A DNA stretch of 23,348 nucleotides, taken from the NCBI GenBank assembly GCA_900319195.1, contig ONNL01000109.1, positions 1 through 23,348 of the forward strand, in the 5' to 3' direction. Origin of the DNA: an uncultured Ruminococcus sp. Its GTDB lineage: Bacteria; Bacillota; Clostridia; Oscillospirales; Ruminococcaceae. Positions 16,039 to 23,348 of this stretch are shown here, piece after piece (position 1 is the first letter of the stretch; every line of letters starts with the position of its first letter). The notes below the pieces were generated by a model that searched no databases, was not told the DNA's origin, and saw nothing but the letters and a program-made list of their open reading frames with translations. The translations under genes were made by a program, and so were the position numbers.

Positions 16039-16390
16039 GGATAAGGCTATTCTTGCTTCGATAATAATTCTGTCCGTAATATCGGTGGCTGAGCTCGCGT
16101 GCCTGCTGTTCTGCGCGGCTCTGAGAGAGAAAAAACCGCCGATAGCGGCTGTGGTTCCTGTTTTCCGCGGAGACAGCTCCCTTGCGGATACACTCGATTT
16201 CTACGGCGGACTGCTCTCACAGGGTACCTCATGCATCGACAGGCTCATTCTCGTGAATTACAGCGCCGACGCTCAGCAGCTTGTGATGTGCAGTGAATTC
16301 TGTGCCGCGTTCACTGATGCATTCCTCATCGACCCTGCCGAGCTTGAAAAAATATTGTCGAAAACATTTGCATTTGAAGATAAAGTATAG
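16037..16390 (+). CDS. Small membrane-anchored protein of unknown function
   Basis: I do not recognise this 117-residue protein. It has one N-terminal hydrophobic helix (about residues 4-32, AILASIIILSVISVAELACLL) and then a soluble part beginning KKPPIAAVVPVFRGDSSL. That stretch faintly resembles the start of family 2 glycosyltransferases (VVIPVYN), but the catalytic acids are missing. The C-terminus is rich in A, F and L. The start is TTG 16037, 8 bases after GGGAGG; a GTG at 16007 in the same frame lies within the hairpin and lacks a binding site. It ends 40 bases before recD2, and the recD2 promoter overlaps its 3' end. Expression would require read-through of the hairpin from the DUF2079 gene. 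Confidence 0.6.
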   Translation: MDKAILASIIILSVISVAELACLLFCAALREKKPPIAAVVPVFRGDSSLADTLDFYGGLLSQGTSCIDRLILVNYSADAQQLVMCSEFCAAFTDAFLIDPAELEKILSKTFAFEDKV

Positions 16391-16396
16391 TATAAT
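16368..16396 (+). promoter_or_regulatory. Possible promoter of the recD2 operon
   Basis: TATAAT (16391-16396) lies 17 bases after TTGCAT (16368-16373), which matches only three of the six -35 positions. A second TATAAT-like box overlaps it. The -35 and spacer are inside the coding end of the small membrane-protein gene. Confidence 0.45.
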
Positions 16397-16429
16397 ATAA
16401 TAGATAAGAAATGCACTTCGGAGGATAAT

Positions 16430-18703
16430 ATGGAAAACGAGTCCCTTCGCATAGAAGGTACAGTTGAAAATGTGCTGTTCAGAAACGAGGAAAACGGCTA
16501 CACCGTCCTTGACCTCGACGCAGGCGGCGAGCTGATAACCGTTGTCGGTGAGCTCGGTGACATTGACAGCGGCGAGGCTCTCATCGTTGAGGGAAATTAT
16601 GTCACGCACAAGAAGTTCGGCACACAGTTCAAGGCGGAATACTGCGAGAGAAAGCTGCCCAATGACACTGTAAATATAGAGAAGTATCTTGCCTCGGGAG
16701 CGATAAAGGGAATAGGTCCCGGGCTTGCAAAGAAGATAGTCAACGTATTCGGTCAGCGGACGCTTGACATAATGGAGCGCGAGCCTGCACGTCTAAGCGA
16801 GATAAAGGGCATATCCCCGCGCAAGTGCCGTGAGATAGCCGACGAGACAAGGAAGATATTCTCCCTGCGGAGCGTTGTCTCATATCTCTCACAGTTCAAG
16901 ATAAAATCGGTATACGCAATGCGCGCGCACAGAAAGCTCGGGGAGGGCGCTGTTGACCTGATACAGATGAACCCCTACCTCCTCTGCGGCGACGAGATAG
17001 AGCTCGATTTCAGAAAAGCCGACTCCATCGCCCACGATCTTCACATCAGGAGCAATTCCGATAAGCGCGTCATTGCAGGGGCACAGTACATACTGAAGGC
17101 AAATACCGCGATAGGTCATACCTGCCTGCCGCTCGAGGTGCTCTCGGAAAAGGCGGTGAGCGTGCTCGGCATTACCGAGAGCGATTTTTACAGCTCCTAC
17201 AATGCGGCGCTCGATGATGACGACCTCTTCCAGTACATCAAAAACGACCGCGAATACGTCTATCTCCCCGACTACTACCACGCGGAGACCTTCATTGCGG
17301 ACAGGATAAAGCTCCTCCACGACTTCACCTCGCCAGAGGACTTCAACTACGACGCGCTTATCGACATCGAGGAAGAGGAGCACAATATAAAGTACGAAAG
17401 GCTCCAGCGGGCAGCGATAACCTCTGCGGTATCACGCGGACTCATGATACTCACGGGCGGTCCGGGCACGGGAAAGACCACCACTCTCAACGCCATAATC
17501 TCTATCTTTGAAAAGAAGGGACTGCGTGTACTGCTGACTGCTCCCACGGGACGTGCGGCAAAGAGAATGTCCGACCTCACAGGCTACGACGCAAAGACGA
17601 TACACCGTCTGCTCGAGGTCGAATACGACGCAGGCGGCAGGCTAATATTCTCACACAACGAGAACAAGCCGCTCGACTGCGATGTGCTTGTCATTGACGA
17701 GATGTCAATGGTCGATGTGCTGCTGTTTGACAGCCTGCTGAGAGCTGTGCGGCTTGGCTGCAAGCTCATAATGGTCGGTGACAGCAATCAGCTTCCCTCC
17801 GTTGGAGCGGGAAACCTCCTGCGCGACATCATCGACAGCGGAGTAGTCACCGTAGTCGAGCTAAAGGAGATATTCCGACAGGCTCGCCAGAGCTGCATCG
17901 TAACGAACGCGCACAGGATAGTCTCGGGCGAATACCCCGACCTCACGCAGAAGGCAAGCGATTTCTTCTTCTTTAAACGCGACGACTACGGCAAGGTGCA
18001 GAACCTCATGGTTGACCTCGCAAAGACACGTCTGCCGAAGGCTTACAATTACTCACCGACGGAGGATATACAGATACTCACGCCCTCACGCAAGGGCACT
18101 CTCGGCTCGATAGAGCTTAACAGGCTCCTCCAGAATGAGATAAATCCGCCTGCTCCGAACAAGCCCGAGTACAAGAGCTTCGGGAACATCTACCGCCTCG
18201 GAGACAAGGTGATGCAGACCAAGAACAACTACGACATCGTATGGAAGAAAAACGATGAGCACGGCAAGGGCATCTACAACGGAGACATCGGCAGGATAGT
18301 CAATATCAACACCGCCGCTATGTGTGCTGTCCTTGAATTTGACGGCAGGACTGCGGTCTATCCGTTCGATATGCTGTCACAGGTCGAGCTTGCGTATGCG
18401 ATAACAGTCCACAAGAGTCAGGGCTGTGAGTTCGAGGCAGTGATAATGCCGATAATGAGCGGCTTCGAGAAGCTATATTACCGCAACCTGCTCTACACGG
18501 CTGTAACAAGGGCAAAGAAGCTGCTGATACTCATAGGCTCTGAGGAAAAAATAAAGCTCATGGTAGATAATAACAGGCGCACAAGAAGATATACGTGCCT
18601 GAAAAGTATGCTCTGCGGCGGAGAAGGCTCTCCCGAAAGTTCAGGCAGCGGCATACTCGCCGCACTTGCGGAGGCAGAAGGAAAGGATGATATAAATGGC
18701 TAA
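16430..18703 (+). CDS. recD2: ATP-dependent DNA helicase RecD2
   Basis: The 757-residue protein is a superfamily 1B 5'-3' helicase of the RecD2/TraA type, which works apart from RecBC in repair and replication-fork maintenance. An N-terminal OB-like domain (about 1-75) is followed by helix-hairpin-helix motifs (IKGIGPGLAKKIV near 93-105). The motor domain has Walker A LTGGPGTGKTTT (about 341-352), Walker B VLVIDEMSMVD and GDSNQLPSVGAGNLL. The C-terminal motor has ITVHKSQGCEFEAV and LLYTAVTRAKKLL, the last two helicase motifs. The length fits RecD2 (700-850). ATG 16430 follows TCGGAGGA at about 6 bases. Its last 8 bases overlap the mreB-family gene, so the two are translationally coupled. Confidence 0.94.
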   Translation: MENESLRIEGTVENVLFRNEENGYTVLDLDAGGELITVVGELGDIDSGEALIVEGNYVTHKKFGTQFKAEYCERKLPNDTVNIEKYLASGAIKGIGPGLAKKIVNVFGQRTLDIMEREPARLSEIKGISPRKCREIADETRKIFSLRSVVSYLSQFKIKSVYAMRAHRKLGEGAVDLIQMNPYLLCGDEIELDFRKADSIAHDLHIRSNSDKRVIAGAQYILKANTAIGHTCLPLEVLSEKAVSVLGITESDFYSSYNAALDDDDLFQYIKNDREYVYLPDYYHAETFIADRIKLLHDFTSPEDFNYDALIDIEEEEHNIKYERLQRAAITSAVSRGLMILTGGPGTGKTTTLNAIISIFEKKGLRVLLTAPTGRAAKRMSDLTGYDAKTIHRLLEVEYDAGGRLIFSHNENKPLDCDVLVIDEMSMVDVLLFDSLLRAVRLGCKLIMVGDSNQLPSVGAGNLLRDIIDSGVVTVVELKEIFRQARQSCIVTNAHRIVSGEYPDLTQKASDFFFFKRDDYGKVQNLMVDLAKTRLPKAYNYSPTEDIQILTPSRKGTLGSIELNRLLQNEINPPAPNKPEYKSFGNIYRLGDKVMQTKNNYDIVWKKNDEHGKGIYNGDIGRIVNINTAAMCAVLEFDGRTAVYPFDMLSQVELAYAITVHKSQGCEFEAVIMPIMSGFEKLYYRNLLYTAVTRAKKLLILIGSEEKIKLMVDNNRRTRRYTCLKSMLCGGEGSPESSGSGILAALAEAEGKDDING

Positions 18704-19715
18704 CACCGATATCGGTATCGACCTCGGAACGTCAAATATCGTAATGACAATGGGAAACAAGGGCGTTGTGCTCAGCGAGCCCTCTGTCATTGCTTACAAT
18801 ACAAGAACGGAGCGCGTGCTTGCTGTCGGAAAGGAAGCCTATGAGATGATAGGCAGAAATCCCGATTACATAGCCGTTGTAAGACCAATAAGCGAGGGAG
18901 TCATCTCCGACGACGACCTCACCCACAGCATGATACGTGAGTTTATCCTCAAGATAACGGGACATCAGCTCATGAAGCCGCGTATCATAATCTGCGTGCC
19001 GTCCTTCATCACGGACATCGAGAGCAGAGCTGTCGTTGAGGCTGCAAAGAGCGCAGGCTCGCGTCAGGTGTATCTCATTCAGGAGCCTATCGCGGCAATG
19101 ATAGGCGCAGGAGTCAACATCACCAAGGCAAAGGGTCACATGATAGTTGACATCGGCGGCGGTACTACCGACATCGCTATCGTCTCGATGAACGGCGTTG
19201 TCACCTCAAAGACCATAAAGACCGCAGGCAACGCTATCGACCGCTCGATAATCAAGTATATGCAGAACAAGTACAAGCTGATGATAGGCGAGCGCATGGC
19301 TGAAACGGTCAAGAAGGAGCTCTGCAACCTCTATGACCCGAGTGACGAGCGCACATATATCGTCAAGGGACGCAGTCTCCTCAAGGGACTTCCCGCACAG
19401 GTGCTCCTCACCGAGACCGAGCTCTGCGAGGCTATCGAGGACGACACCTTCGCTATCATGGAGGCTGTTCGCCTTGTACTCGAGGACGCTCCGCCCGAGC
19501 TTGTCGGTGACATCTACGATAACGGTCTGCTTCTCACGGGCGGCGGTGCTCTCCTCGGCGGACTCACTCAGCTCATCAAGCGTACTATCGGTGTAAACTG
19601 CAACATCGCAAAGGACTCCGTAAACTGTGTTGCCAAGGGCACAGGAATGGCATTCAGCAAGATGACCACTCTCCTTGACGGCTTCGACGCGACGGCTGTT
19701 TACAAGTACAGGTAG
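18696..19715 (+). CDS. mreB: MreB/Mbl-family rod-shape actin
   Basis: This 339-residue cytoskeletal ATPase normally polymerises under the membrane and guides cell-wall synthesis. The actin phosphate loops IDLGTSN (8-14) and VDIGGGTTDIA (151-161) are present, along with PSFITDIESRAVVEAA and QEPIAAMIGAGV near 102-140 and LLTGGGALLGGL near the end. Length is typical. MreC and MreD are not adjacent, so this is probably an extra MreB, Mbl or MreBH paralog rather than the core shape operon copy. Its ATG lies within the recD2 3' end (ATGGCTAA shared), with AAAGGA upstream. It is the second gene of the recD2 unit. The exact subfamily cannot be settled by eye. Confidence 0.93.
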   Translation: MANTDIGIDLGTSNIVMTMGNKGVVLSEPSVIAYNTRTERVLAVGKEAYEMIGRNPDYIAVVRPISEGVISDDDLTHSMIREFILKITGHQLMKPRIIICVPSFITDIESRAVVEAAKSAGSRQVYLIQEPIAAMIGAGVNITKAKGHMIVDIGGGTTDIAIVSMNGVVTSKTIKTAGNAIDRSIIKYMQNKYKLMIGERMAETVKKELCNLYDPSDERTYIVKGRSLLKGLPAQVLLTETELCEAIEDDTFAIMEAVRLVLEDAPPELVGDIYDNGLLLTGGGALLGGLTQLIKRTIGVNCNIAKDSVNCVAKGTGMAFSKMTTLLDGFDATAVYKYR

Positions 19716-19732
19716 GCCTCGGGAGAACGCCT

Positions 19733-19927
19733 ATGAAATACACGGTGAAGGAGCTCTTCGACGAGGACTACGGCTGTGAGGGGATACCCGAAAATTCCGA
19801 GCCTATGGTAAACGTCGCCGCACAGAGTAAGGACGGAAAAATGAGACGCTTTCGTTTTACAGAATCATACATAACAGAAAACAAGATCTCCGAGGGCAGC
19901 ATAATATCCGTCGGAGAAGATACATAA
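19733..19927 (+). CDS. 64-residue protein of unknown function
   Basis: I do not recognise this small acidic protein. It begins MKYTVKELFDEDYGCEGIPE and contains a central KMRRFRFTESYI basic/aromatic stretch, with a C-terminal SEGSIISVGEDT. No signal peptide or membrane helix is visible. It starts 17 bases after the mreB stop and follows GGGAG at about 7 bases, so it is very probably translated as part of the recD2-mreB unit. The alternating polar and hydrophobic residues suggest a small beta-rich fold. Confidence 0.75.
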   Translation: MKYTVKELFDEDYGCEGIPENSEPMVNVAAQSKDGKMRRFRFTESYITENKISEGSIISVGEDT

Positions 19928-19974
19928 CGATATATACTCATGGCATAGATGTGCTCATTAAGGAGGTGCAGCCT

Positions 19975-22245
19975 ATGAAAACGTCTGTCACGGGCTATCC
20001 GCATATTGGTGCGAACCGTGAGCTGAAATTTGCTAATGAAAAATATTTCCGAAAGGAGATCGACATATATGAGCTGCTTGAAACTGCAAAGGAGCTTGCT
20101 GTCCAGAACTACGAGATACAGCGCGATAAGGGCATAGACATCATACCCTCAAACGACCTTACGCTATACGACGCAATGCTCGACACCATTTTCCTTGTGG
20201 GAGCAGTCCCCGAGAGGTACAGAAAGCTCGGTCTGTCAAAGGCTGAGACCTACTACGCAATGGCAATGGGACATCAGAACGGCAGTATCGACCTCAAGCC
20301 GCTCAGCATGAAGAAGTGGTTCAACACGAACTACCACTACGTCGTTCCCGAGATAGAGGACGGCACAAGGCTCATGCTCTCGGGCGCAAAGCCGTTCTAT
20401 CTGTTCGAGCTCGGAAAGGACATGGGCATAATCACAAAGCCTGTCCTCATAGGACCGTATACCTTCCTCAAGCTTGCGCGTTATACGGGCAGCGGAAAGC
20501 CCTCGGACTACGCTGACGACATGATAGAGATATACAGCCGCGTGCTTGAAAGATTCAGCCTGCTCGGTGCTGAATGGGTGGAATTCGACGAGCCGTGTCT
20601 CGTACAGGATCTCTCATGGGAGGACGTGAAGCTGTTCACACGTATGTACTCCGAGATACTCAGGAACAAGTGCAACGTAAAGGTGCTGTGTCAGACGTAT
20701 TTCGGTGACGTGCGCGACTGCTACATAGAGATGTGCTCAATGGACTTCGACGGCATAGGCATCGACTTCATCGACGGAGCATTCTCACATAAATTCATAA
20801 GGAACGGCTTCCCGAAGGAAAAAGTCCTGTTCGCAGGCGTTGTAAGCGGCAGGAACGTCTGGAGGAACAACTACCGCGATACGCTCGAGTGGTACAGGAA
20901 AATGTCAAGGTGCGGCTCGGAGATAGTTTTCACGACCTCGTGCTCCATGCAGCTTGTCCCCTACTCGCTGAAATATGAGCATAAGCTAAGCGATGAGCAT
21001 AAGAAATACCTTGCATTTGCCGAGGAAAAGCTCGGGGAGCTCGCAGACCTGAAAAAGCTTGCGGAGTCGGACGAACCTCACAGTCTCCCCGAATTCAGAG
21101 CTAATTATCAGCTCTTTGAAACCGTACGCAGCGGCGCCGACACCGAGATACAGAACAATGTGAGAGCGCTTGCAGATGTGGACTTCGTGCGTACTCCTGC
21201 TCACGCGGAGAGAGAAAAAATACATAAGACTGCATTCGGACTTCCCGTGCTGCCCACTACAACTATCGGCTCATTCCCTCAGACCGCCGAGATAAGAGCT
21301 ATCCGCCTTGCAAGGCGACGCGGGGAGATAAGCGCCGCAGAGTACGAAAAGCTGATAAAGAAGAAAACCGCTTCGTGTATTGAAGCTCAGGAAAAGCTCG
21401 GACTGGACGTGCTTGTCGGCGGTGAATTCGAGCGCAGTGACATGGTGGAATTTTTCGCACAGAGCCTCGACGGATTCCTGTTCACCGAAAACGGCTGGGT
21501 GCAGTGCTACGGCACACGCTGCGTGAAGCCGCCGATAATATGGGGCGATGTCTCGCGCTCAAAGCCTGTCACGGTGGACTGGACGGTATATGCACAGTCC
21601 CTCACGAAAAAGCTCGTAAAGGGCATAGTTACGGGACCTGTCACCATGCTCAACTGGTCGTATCCGCGCGAGGACTTACCTCTGCGCGACTGCGCTTATC
21701 AGATAGCACTTGCACTGCGCGACGAGGTGCTCGACCTTGAGGCTAACGGCATAAAGGTGATACAGATAGACGAGGCGGCATTCCGCGAGAGACTGCCTAT
21801 CAGACGCGCCGACCGCAAGCACGGCTATCTCGAATGGGCAATAGGCGCATTCAGACTTGTACACAGCGGCGTAAAGCCCGAAACACAGATACATACGCAT
21901 ATGTGCTACAGCGAATTCGGTGACATAATCGACGAGATAAACGAGCTGGATACCGATGTCATCAACTTTGAGGCTGCCTGCTCCGACCTCACTATCCTCG
22001 ACGCGCTCAGCGAGCATGAATTCAAGGCACAGGTGGGTCCGGGAGTTTACGATACGCACTCGCCGCGAGTGCCCTCAGAGGACGAGATAACTCAGCTGCT
22101 TTACAGGATACTCGAAAAAATTCCCGTGGACAAGCTCTGGGTGAACCCCGACTGCGGACTCAAACCTCGCACGGAATCCGAAGCTTACGCGGGACTTGAA
22201 AGCATAATTAGCGCCGTGAAAAAAATGCGCGAAGCGGTAAAGTGA
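19975..22245 (+). CDS. metE: Cobalamin-independent methionine synthase
   Basis: The 756-residue cytosolic enzyme transfers a methyl group from 5-methyltetrahydrofolate (polyglutamate) to homocysteine, making methionine. Both barrel domains are present. The N-terminal half begins SVTGYPHIGANRELKFA. The C-terminal catalytic half contains LPTTTIGSFPQTAEIR. By comparison with the E. coli enzyme, the zinc ligands are H642 and C644 (HMC), E666 (NFEAACSD) and C727 (NPDCGLKPR). E484 in GGEFERSDMVEFF is the homocysteine contact. ATG 19975 is chosen because AGGAGG (19961-19966) lies 8 bases before it and the family start MxTSVTGYPRIG matches; an ATG at 19951 is upstream of that site. It follows the 64-residue gene by 47 bases. 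No SAM, T-box or cobalamin riboswitch fits in that gap. Confidence 0.95.
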   Translation: MKTSVTGYPHIGANRELKFANEKYFRKEIDIYELLETAKELAVQNYEIQRDKGIDIIPSNDLTLYDAMLDTIFLVGAVPERYRKLGLSKAETYYAMAMGHQNGSIDLKPLSMKKWFNTNYHYVVPEIEDGTRLMLSGAKPFYLFELGKDMGIITKPVLIGPYTFLKLARYTGSGKPSDYADDMIEIYSRVLERFSLLGAEWVEFDEPCLVQDLSWEDVKLFTRMYSEILRNKCNVKVLCQTYFGDVRDCYIEMCSMDFDGIGIDFIDGAFSHKFIRNGFPKEKVLFAGVVSGRNVWRNNYRDTLEWYRKMSRCGSEIVFTTSCSMQLVPYSLKYEHKLSDEHKKYLAFAEEKLGELADLKKLAESDEPHSLPEFRANYQLFETVRSGADTEIQNNVRALADVDFVRTPAHAEREKIHKTAFGLPVLPTTTIGSFPQTAEIRAIRLARRRGEISAAEYEKLIKKKTASCIEAQEKLGLDVLVGGEFERSDMVEFFAQSLDGFLFTENGWVQCYGTRCVKPPIIWGDVSRSKPVTVDWTVYAQSLTKKLVKGIVTGPVTMLNWSYPREDLPLRDCAYQIALALRDEVLDLEANGIKVIQIDEAAFRERLPIRRADRKHGYLEWAIGAFRLVHSGVKPETQIHTHMCYSEFGDIIDEINELDTDVINFEAACSDLTILDALSEHEFKAQVGPGVYDTHSPRVPSEDEITQLLYRILEKIPVDKLWVNPDCGLKPRTESEAYAGLESIISAVKKMREAVK

Positions 22246-22341
22246 AAACGCTCCCTGCAAAAAGCATTCCACGGACGAAGTACACATATAGGTTTTTTAC
22301 GATTTCCCCCGATAAACACACACAAAACTTGTATATGCATT

Positions 22342-22560
22342 TCAGTGATTATCTATAACAGCAAATGCGCATGGCATATGTCCCTCGACAACGCTATATC
22401 TAACATCTGAAATATTATGCTGTTTGAAAAATTCCTTATAGGACGGCAGACTGAACTGTCTTTTGAAGTTCACTCCGATTTTTGAAAGCAGCTTAGCCGC
22501 AAATACCGCATTCTTTTTCTCAAAAGAATCATAAAACGGTGAAAGTTTATCCCGGATCAT
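22342..22560 (-). CDS. 72-residue hypothetical protein
   Basis: I do not recognise it. The product is basic, begins MIRDKLSPFYDSFEKKNAVF and continues with KLLSKIGVNFKRQ and a SYKEFFKQHNIS segment. No membrane helix or signal peptide is seen. The start is placed at ATG 22560 because AAAGGAG lies 8 bases before it; the frame is open to ATG 22590 but without a binding site there. A TATAAT (leftward, 22594-22599) sits just upstream but lacks a -35 box. It lies beyond the thrH terminator, so it could depend on read-through. The 22246-22341 gap to metE shows no gene and no strong metE terminator. Confidence 0.5.
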   Translation of the reverse strand: MIRDKLSPFYDSFEKKNAVFAAKLLSKIGVNFKRQFSLPSYKEFFKQHNISDVRYSVVEGHMPCAFAVIDNH

Positions 22561-22603
22561 GCGGCATTCTCCTTTGGATATCAGTCTCATATTATTATAG
22601 TAT

Positions 22604-22635
22604 AAAAGGCAATGTACGCTTATACATTGCCTTTT
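22604..22635. terminator. Bidirectional terminator downstream of thrH
   Basis: Perfect 13-base arms AAAAGGCAATGTA (22604-22616) and TACATTGCCTTTT (22623-22635) enclose a 6-base loop, with TTTT at the leftward end and TTTTT at the rightward end. It lies about 40 bases past the thrH stop and could also stop rightward read-through from metE. Confidence 0.88.
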
Positions 22636-22674
22636 TCATGTTATTACCGTCAAACTGAGTTATCGGTATTATTT

Positions 22675-23277
22675 TCAGCAAATGACCTTTTTGATAGCCG
22701 CCATGAGCTCGTCGTATGTCTCAAACGCAGGAATATCGGGGTTATCAGCCTTTATCTTATCTGTGCTCTTAAACAGAAAGCCTGCCTTGCTCGCCTTTAT
22801 CATACCGAGGTCGTTATAGCTGTCGCCGCTTGCAACGGTCTCATAGCCTATCGACTGGAGTGCCTTTACTGTAGTGAGCTTGGAGTTCTCAATTCTCATT
22901 TTGAAGCCTGTTATCTCGCCGTTATCAGCCACCTCGAGCGAATTGCAGAAGATAGTCGGCATACCGAGCTTCTCCATGAGCGGCTTAGCAAATTCTGTGA
23001 ATGTATCGCTGATAATGATGACCTGACAGATCGAGCGGAGCTCATCGAGGAAAGCCTTAGCGCCCTCCATCGGCTCGATCTTTGCGATAGTCTCCTGTAT
23101 CTCCTTGAGTCCGAGACCGTGCTCCTTGAGTATGCCGAGTCTCCACTTCATGAGCTTGTCGTAGTCAGGCTCGTCACGGGTAGTCCTCTTCAATTCGGGT
23201 ATACCGCTTGCTTCCGCAAATGCTATCCATATTTCAGGGACGAGTACACCTTCAAGGTCAAGACAAGTAATAAACAT
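22675..23277 (-). CDS. thrH: ThrH-type phosphoserine phosphatase/homoserine phosphotransferase
   Basis: The 200-residue HAD-family enzyme matches ThrH, which removes phosphate from phosphoserine and can pass it to homoserine, linking serine and threonine synthesis. Motif I is DLEGVLVPEIW with D7 as the nucleophile and E9 as the acid, the ThrH-specific variant of DxD. Motif II is IIISDTF (S90), motif III includes K133, and motif IV is SGDSYNDLGM (D152, D156). The length is typical. ATG 23277 follows GGAGG at 7 bases. A leftward TATAAT at 23338-23343 is probably its -10 box; the -35 would lie outside the window. Members of this family differ in phosphatase and transferase activity, so which reaction dominates here is not known. 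Confidence 0.92.
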   Translation of the reverse strand: MFITCLDLEGVLVPEIWIAFAEASGIPELKRTTRDEPDYDKLMKWRLGILKEHGLGLKEIQETIAKIEPMEGAKAFLDELRSICQVIIISDTFTEFAKPLMEKLGMPTIFCNSLEVADNGEITGFKMRIENSKLTTVKALQSIGYETVASGDSYNDLGMIKASKAGFLFKSTDKIKADNPDIPAFETYDELMAAIKKVIC

Positions 23278-23337
23278 AAAATTTCCTCCGTATTCATAGC
23301 AGTCCGCGCGGCAGACCGCTGATTATTTCACCATAAC

Positions 23338-23343
23338 ATTATA
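23338..23343 (-). promoter_or_regulatory. Probable -10 box of thrH
   Basis: Leftward TATAAT at the window edge, about 60 bases before the thrH start. The -35 box, if any, falls beyond the end of the window. The leader between them is GC-rich in the middle (23300-23320) without a clear stem. Confidence 0.45.
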
Positions 23344-23348
23344 TCACA

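Noticed and set aside
19928..19974. SAM, T-box or cobalamin riboswitch before metE
   Set aside because: The gap is only 47 bases and shows no matching core or stem.
1..23348. CRISPR array, tRNA or rRNA genes, phage or integrase genes
   Set aside because: No regularly spaced repeats, no cloverleaf or rRNA-like stretches, and no integrase, transposase or structural phage proteins were seen in any frame. The only interspersed repeat is the palindromic element.

Overview
The window looks like chromosomal DNA of a Gram-positive, plant-polysaccharide-degrading gut or rumen anaerobe, most likely Ruminococcus or a close Oscillospiraceae relative. This is inferred from protein types, not from a marker gene. 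The main clues are a secreted pectate lyase ending in a two-loop dockerin (a cellulosome-type anchor), a diguanylate cyclase with a LacI-type sugar-binding sensor, Gram-positive -35/-10 promoters with 17-base spacers, and strong GGAGG-type ribosome binding sites with occasional TTG starts. I see no phage, conjugation, CRISPR, rRNA or tRNA sequence.

Layout. Positions 1-90 hold the right half of an imperfect-palindrome repeat. A 20-codon mini-ORF and a terminator follow. Then come three leftward genes: a fused ATPase/FtsX-type ABC exporter (275-3244), a long-form PRPP synthetase (3416-4558) and a family I inorganic pyrophosphatase (4636-5166). The last two form a likely operon linked through pyrophosphate. 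A rightward LacI-like/GGDEF signalling protein (5636-7618) converges on a dCMP deaminase (7673-8158, TTG start) across a bidirectional terminator. Upstream of that are NAD synthetase (8310-9056) and a complete copy of the palindromic repeat (9101-9263). The rightward pectate lyase (9522-12224) has a full-consensus promoter and a strong terminator. An iron-type alcohol dehydrogenase (12376-13557) runs leftward, divergent from a DUF2079 membrane protein (13772-15967).

From 16037 to 22245 a rightward cluster holds a small membrane-anchored unknown protein, recD2, an mreB-family actin gene overlapping recD2 by 8 bases, a 64-residue unknown protein and metE. The right end has a leftward 72-codon hypothetical gene and thrH, separated by a bidirectional terminator.

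Themes are carbohydrate sensing and pectin breakdown, nucleotide and NAD synthesis (PRPP, PPi, dCMP, NAD), methionine/threonine metabolism (metE, thrH), and DNA repair next to cell shape (recD2-mreB). Most genes are ordinary. The least explained items are: (a) the palindromic repeat family, whose two copies align without gaps over 90 bases and show compensatory changes in a GAAA-capped hairpin; (b) a terminator-like hairpin whose 3' arm carries the ribosome binding site of the small membrane-protein gene and whose T-tract runs into its TTG start; (c) a hairpin lying between a strong Shine-Dalgarno sequence and the PRPP synthetase start; and (d) the recD2-mreB overlap. I did not find a clear new defence or mobile system.
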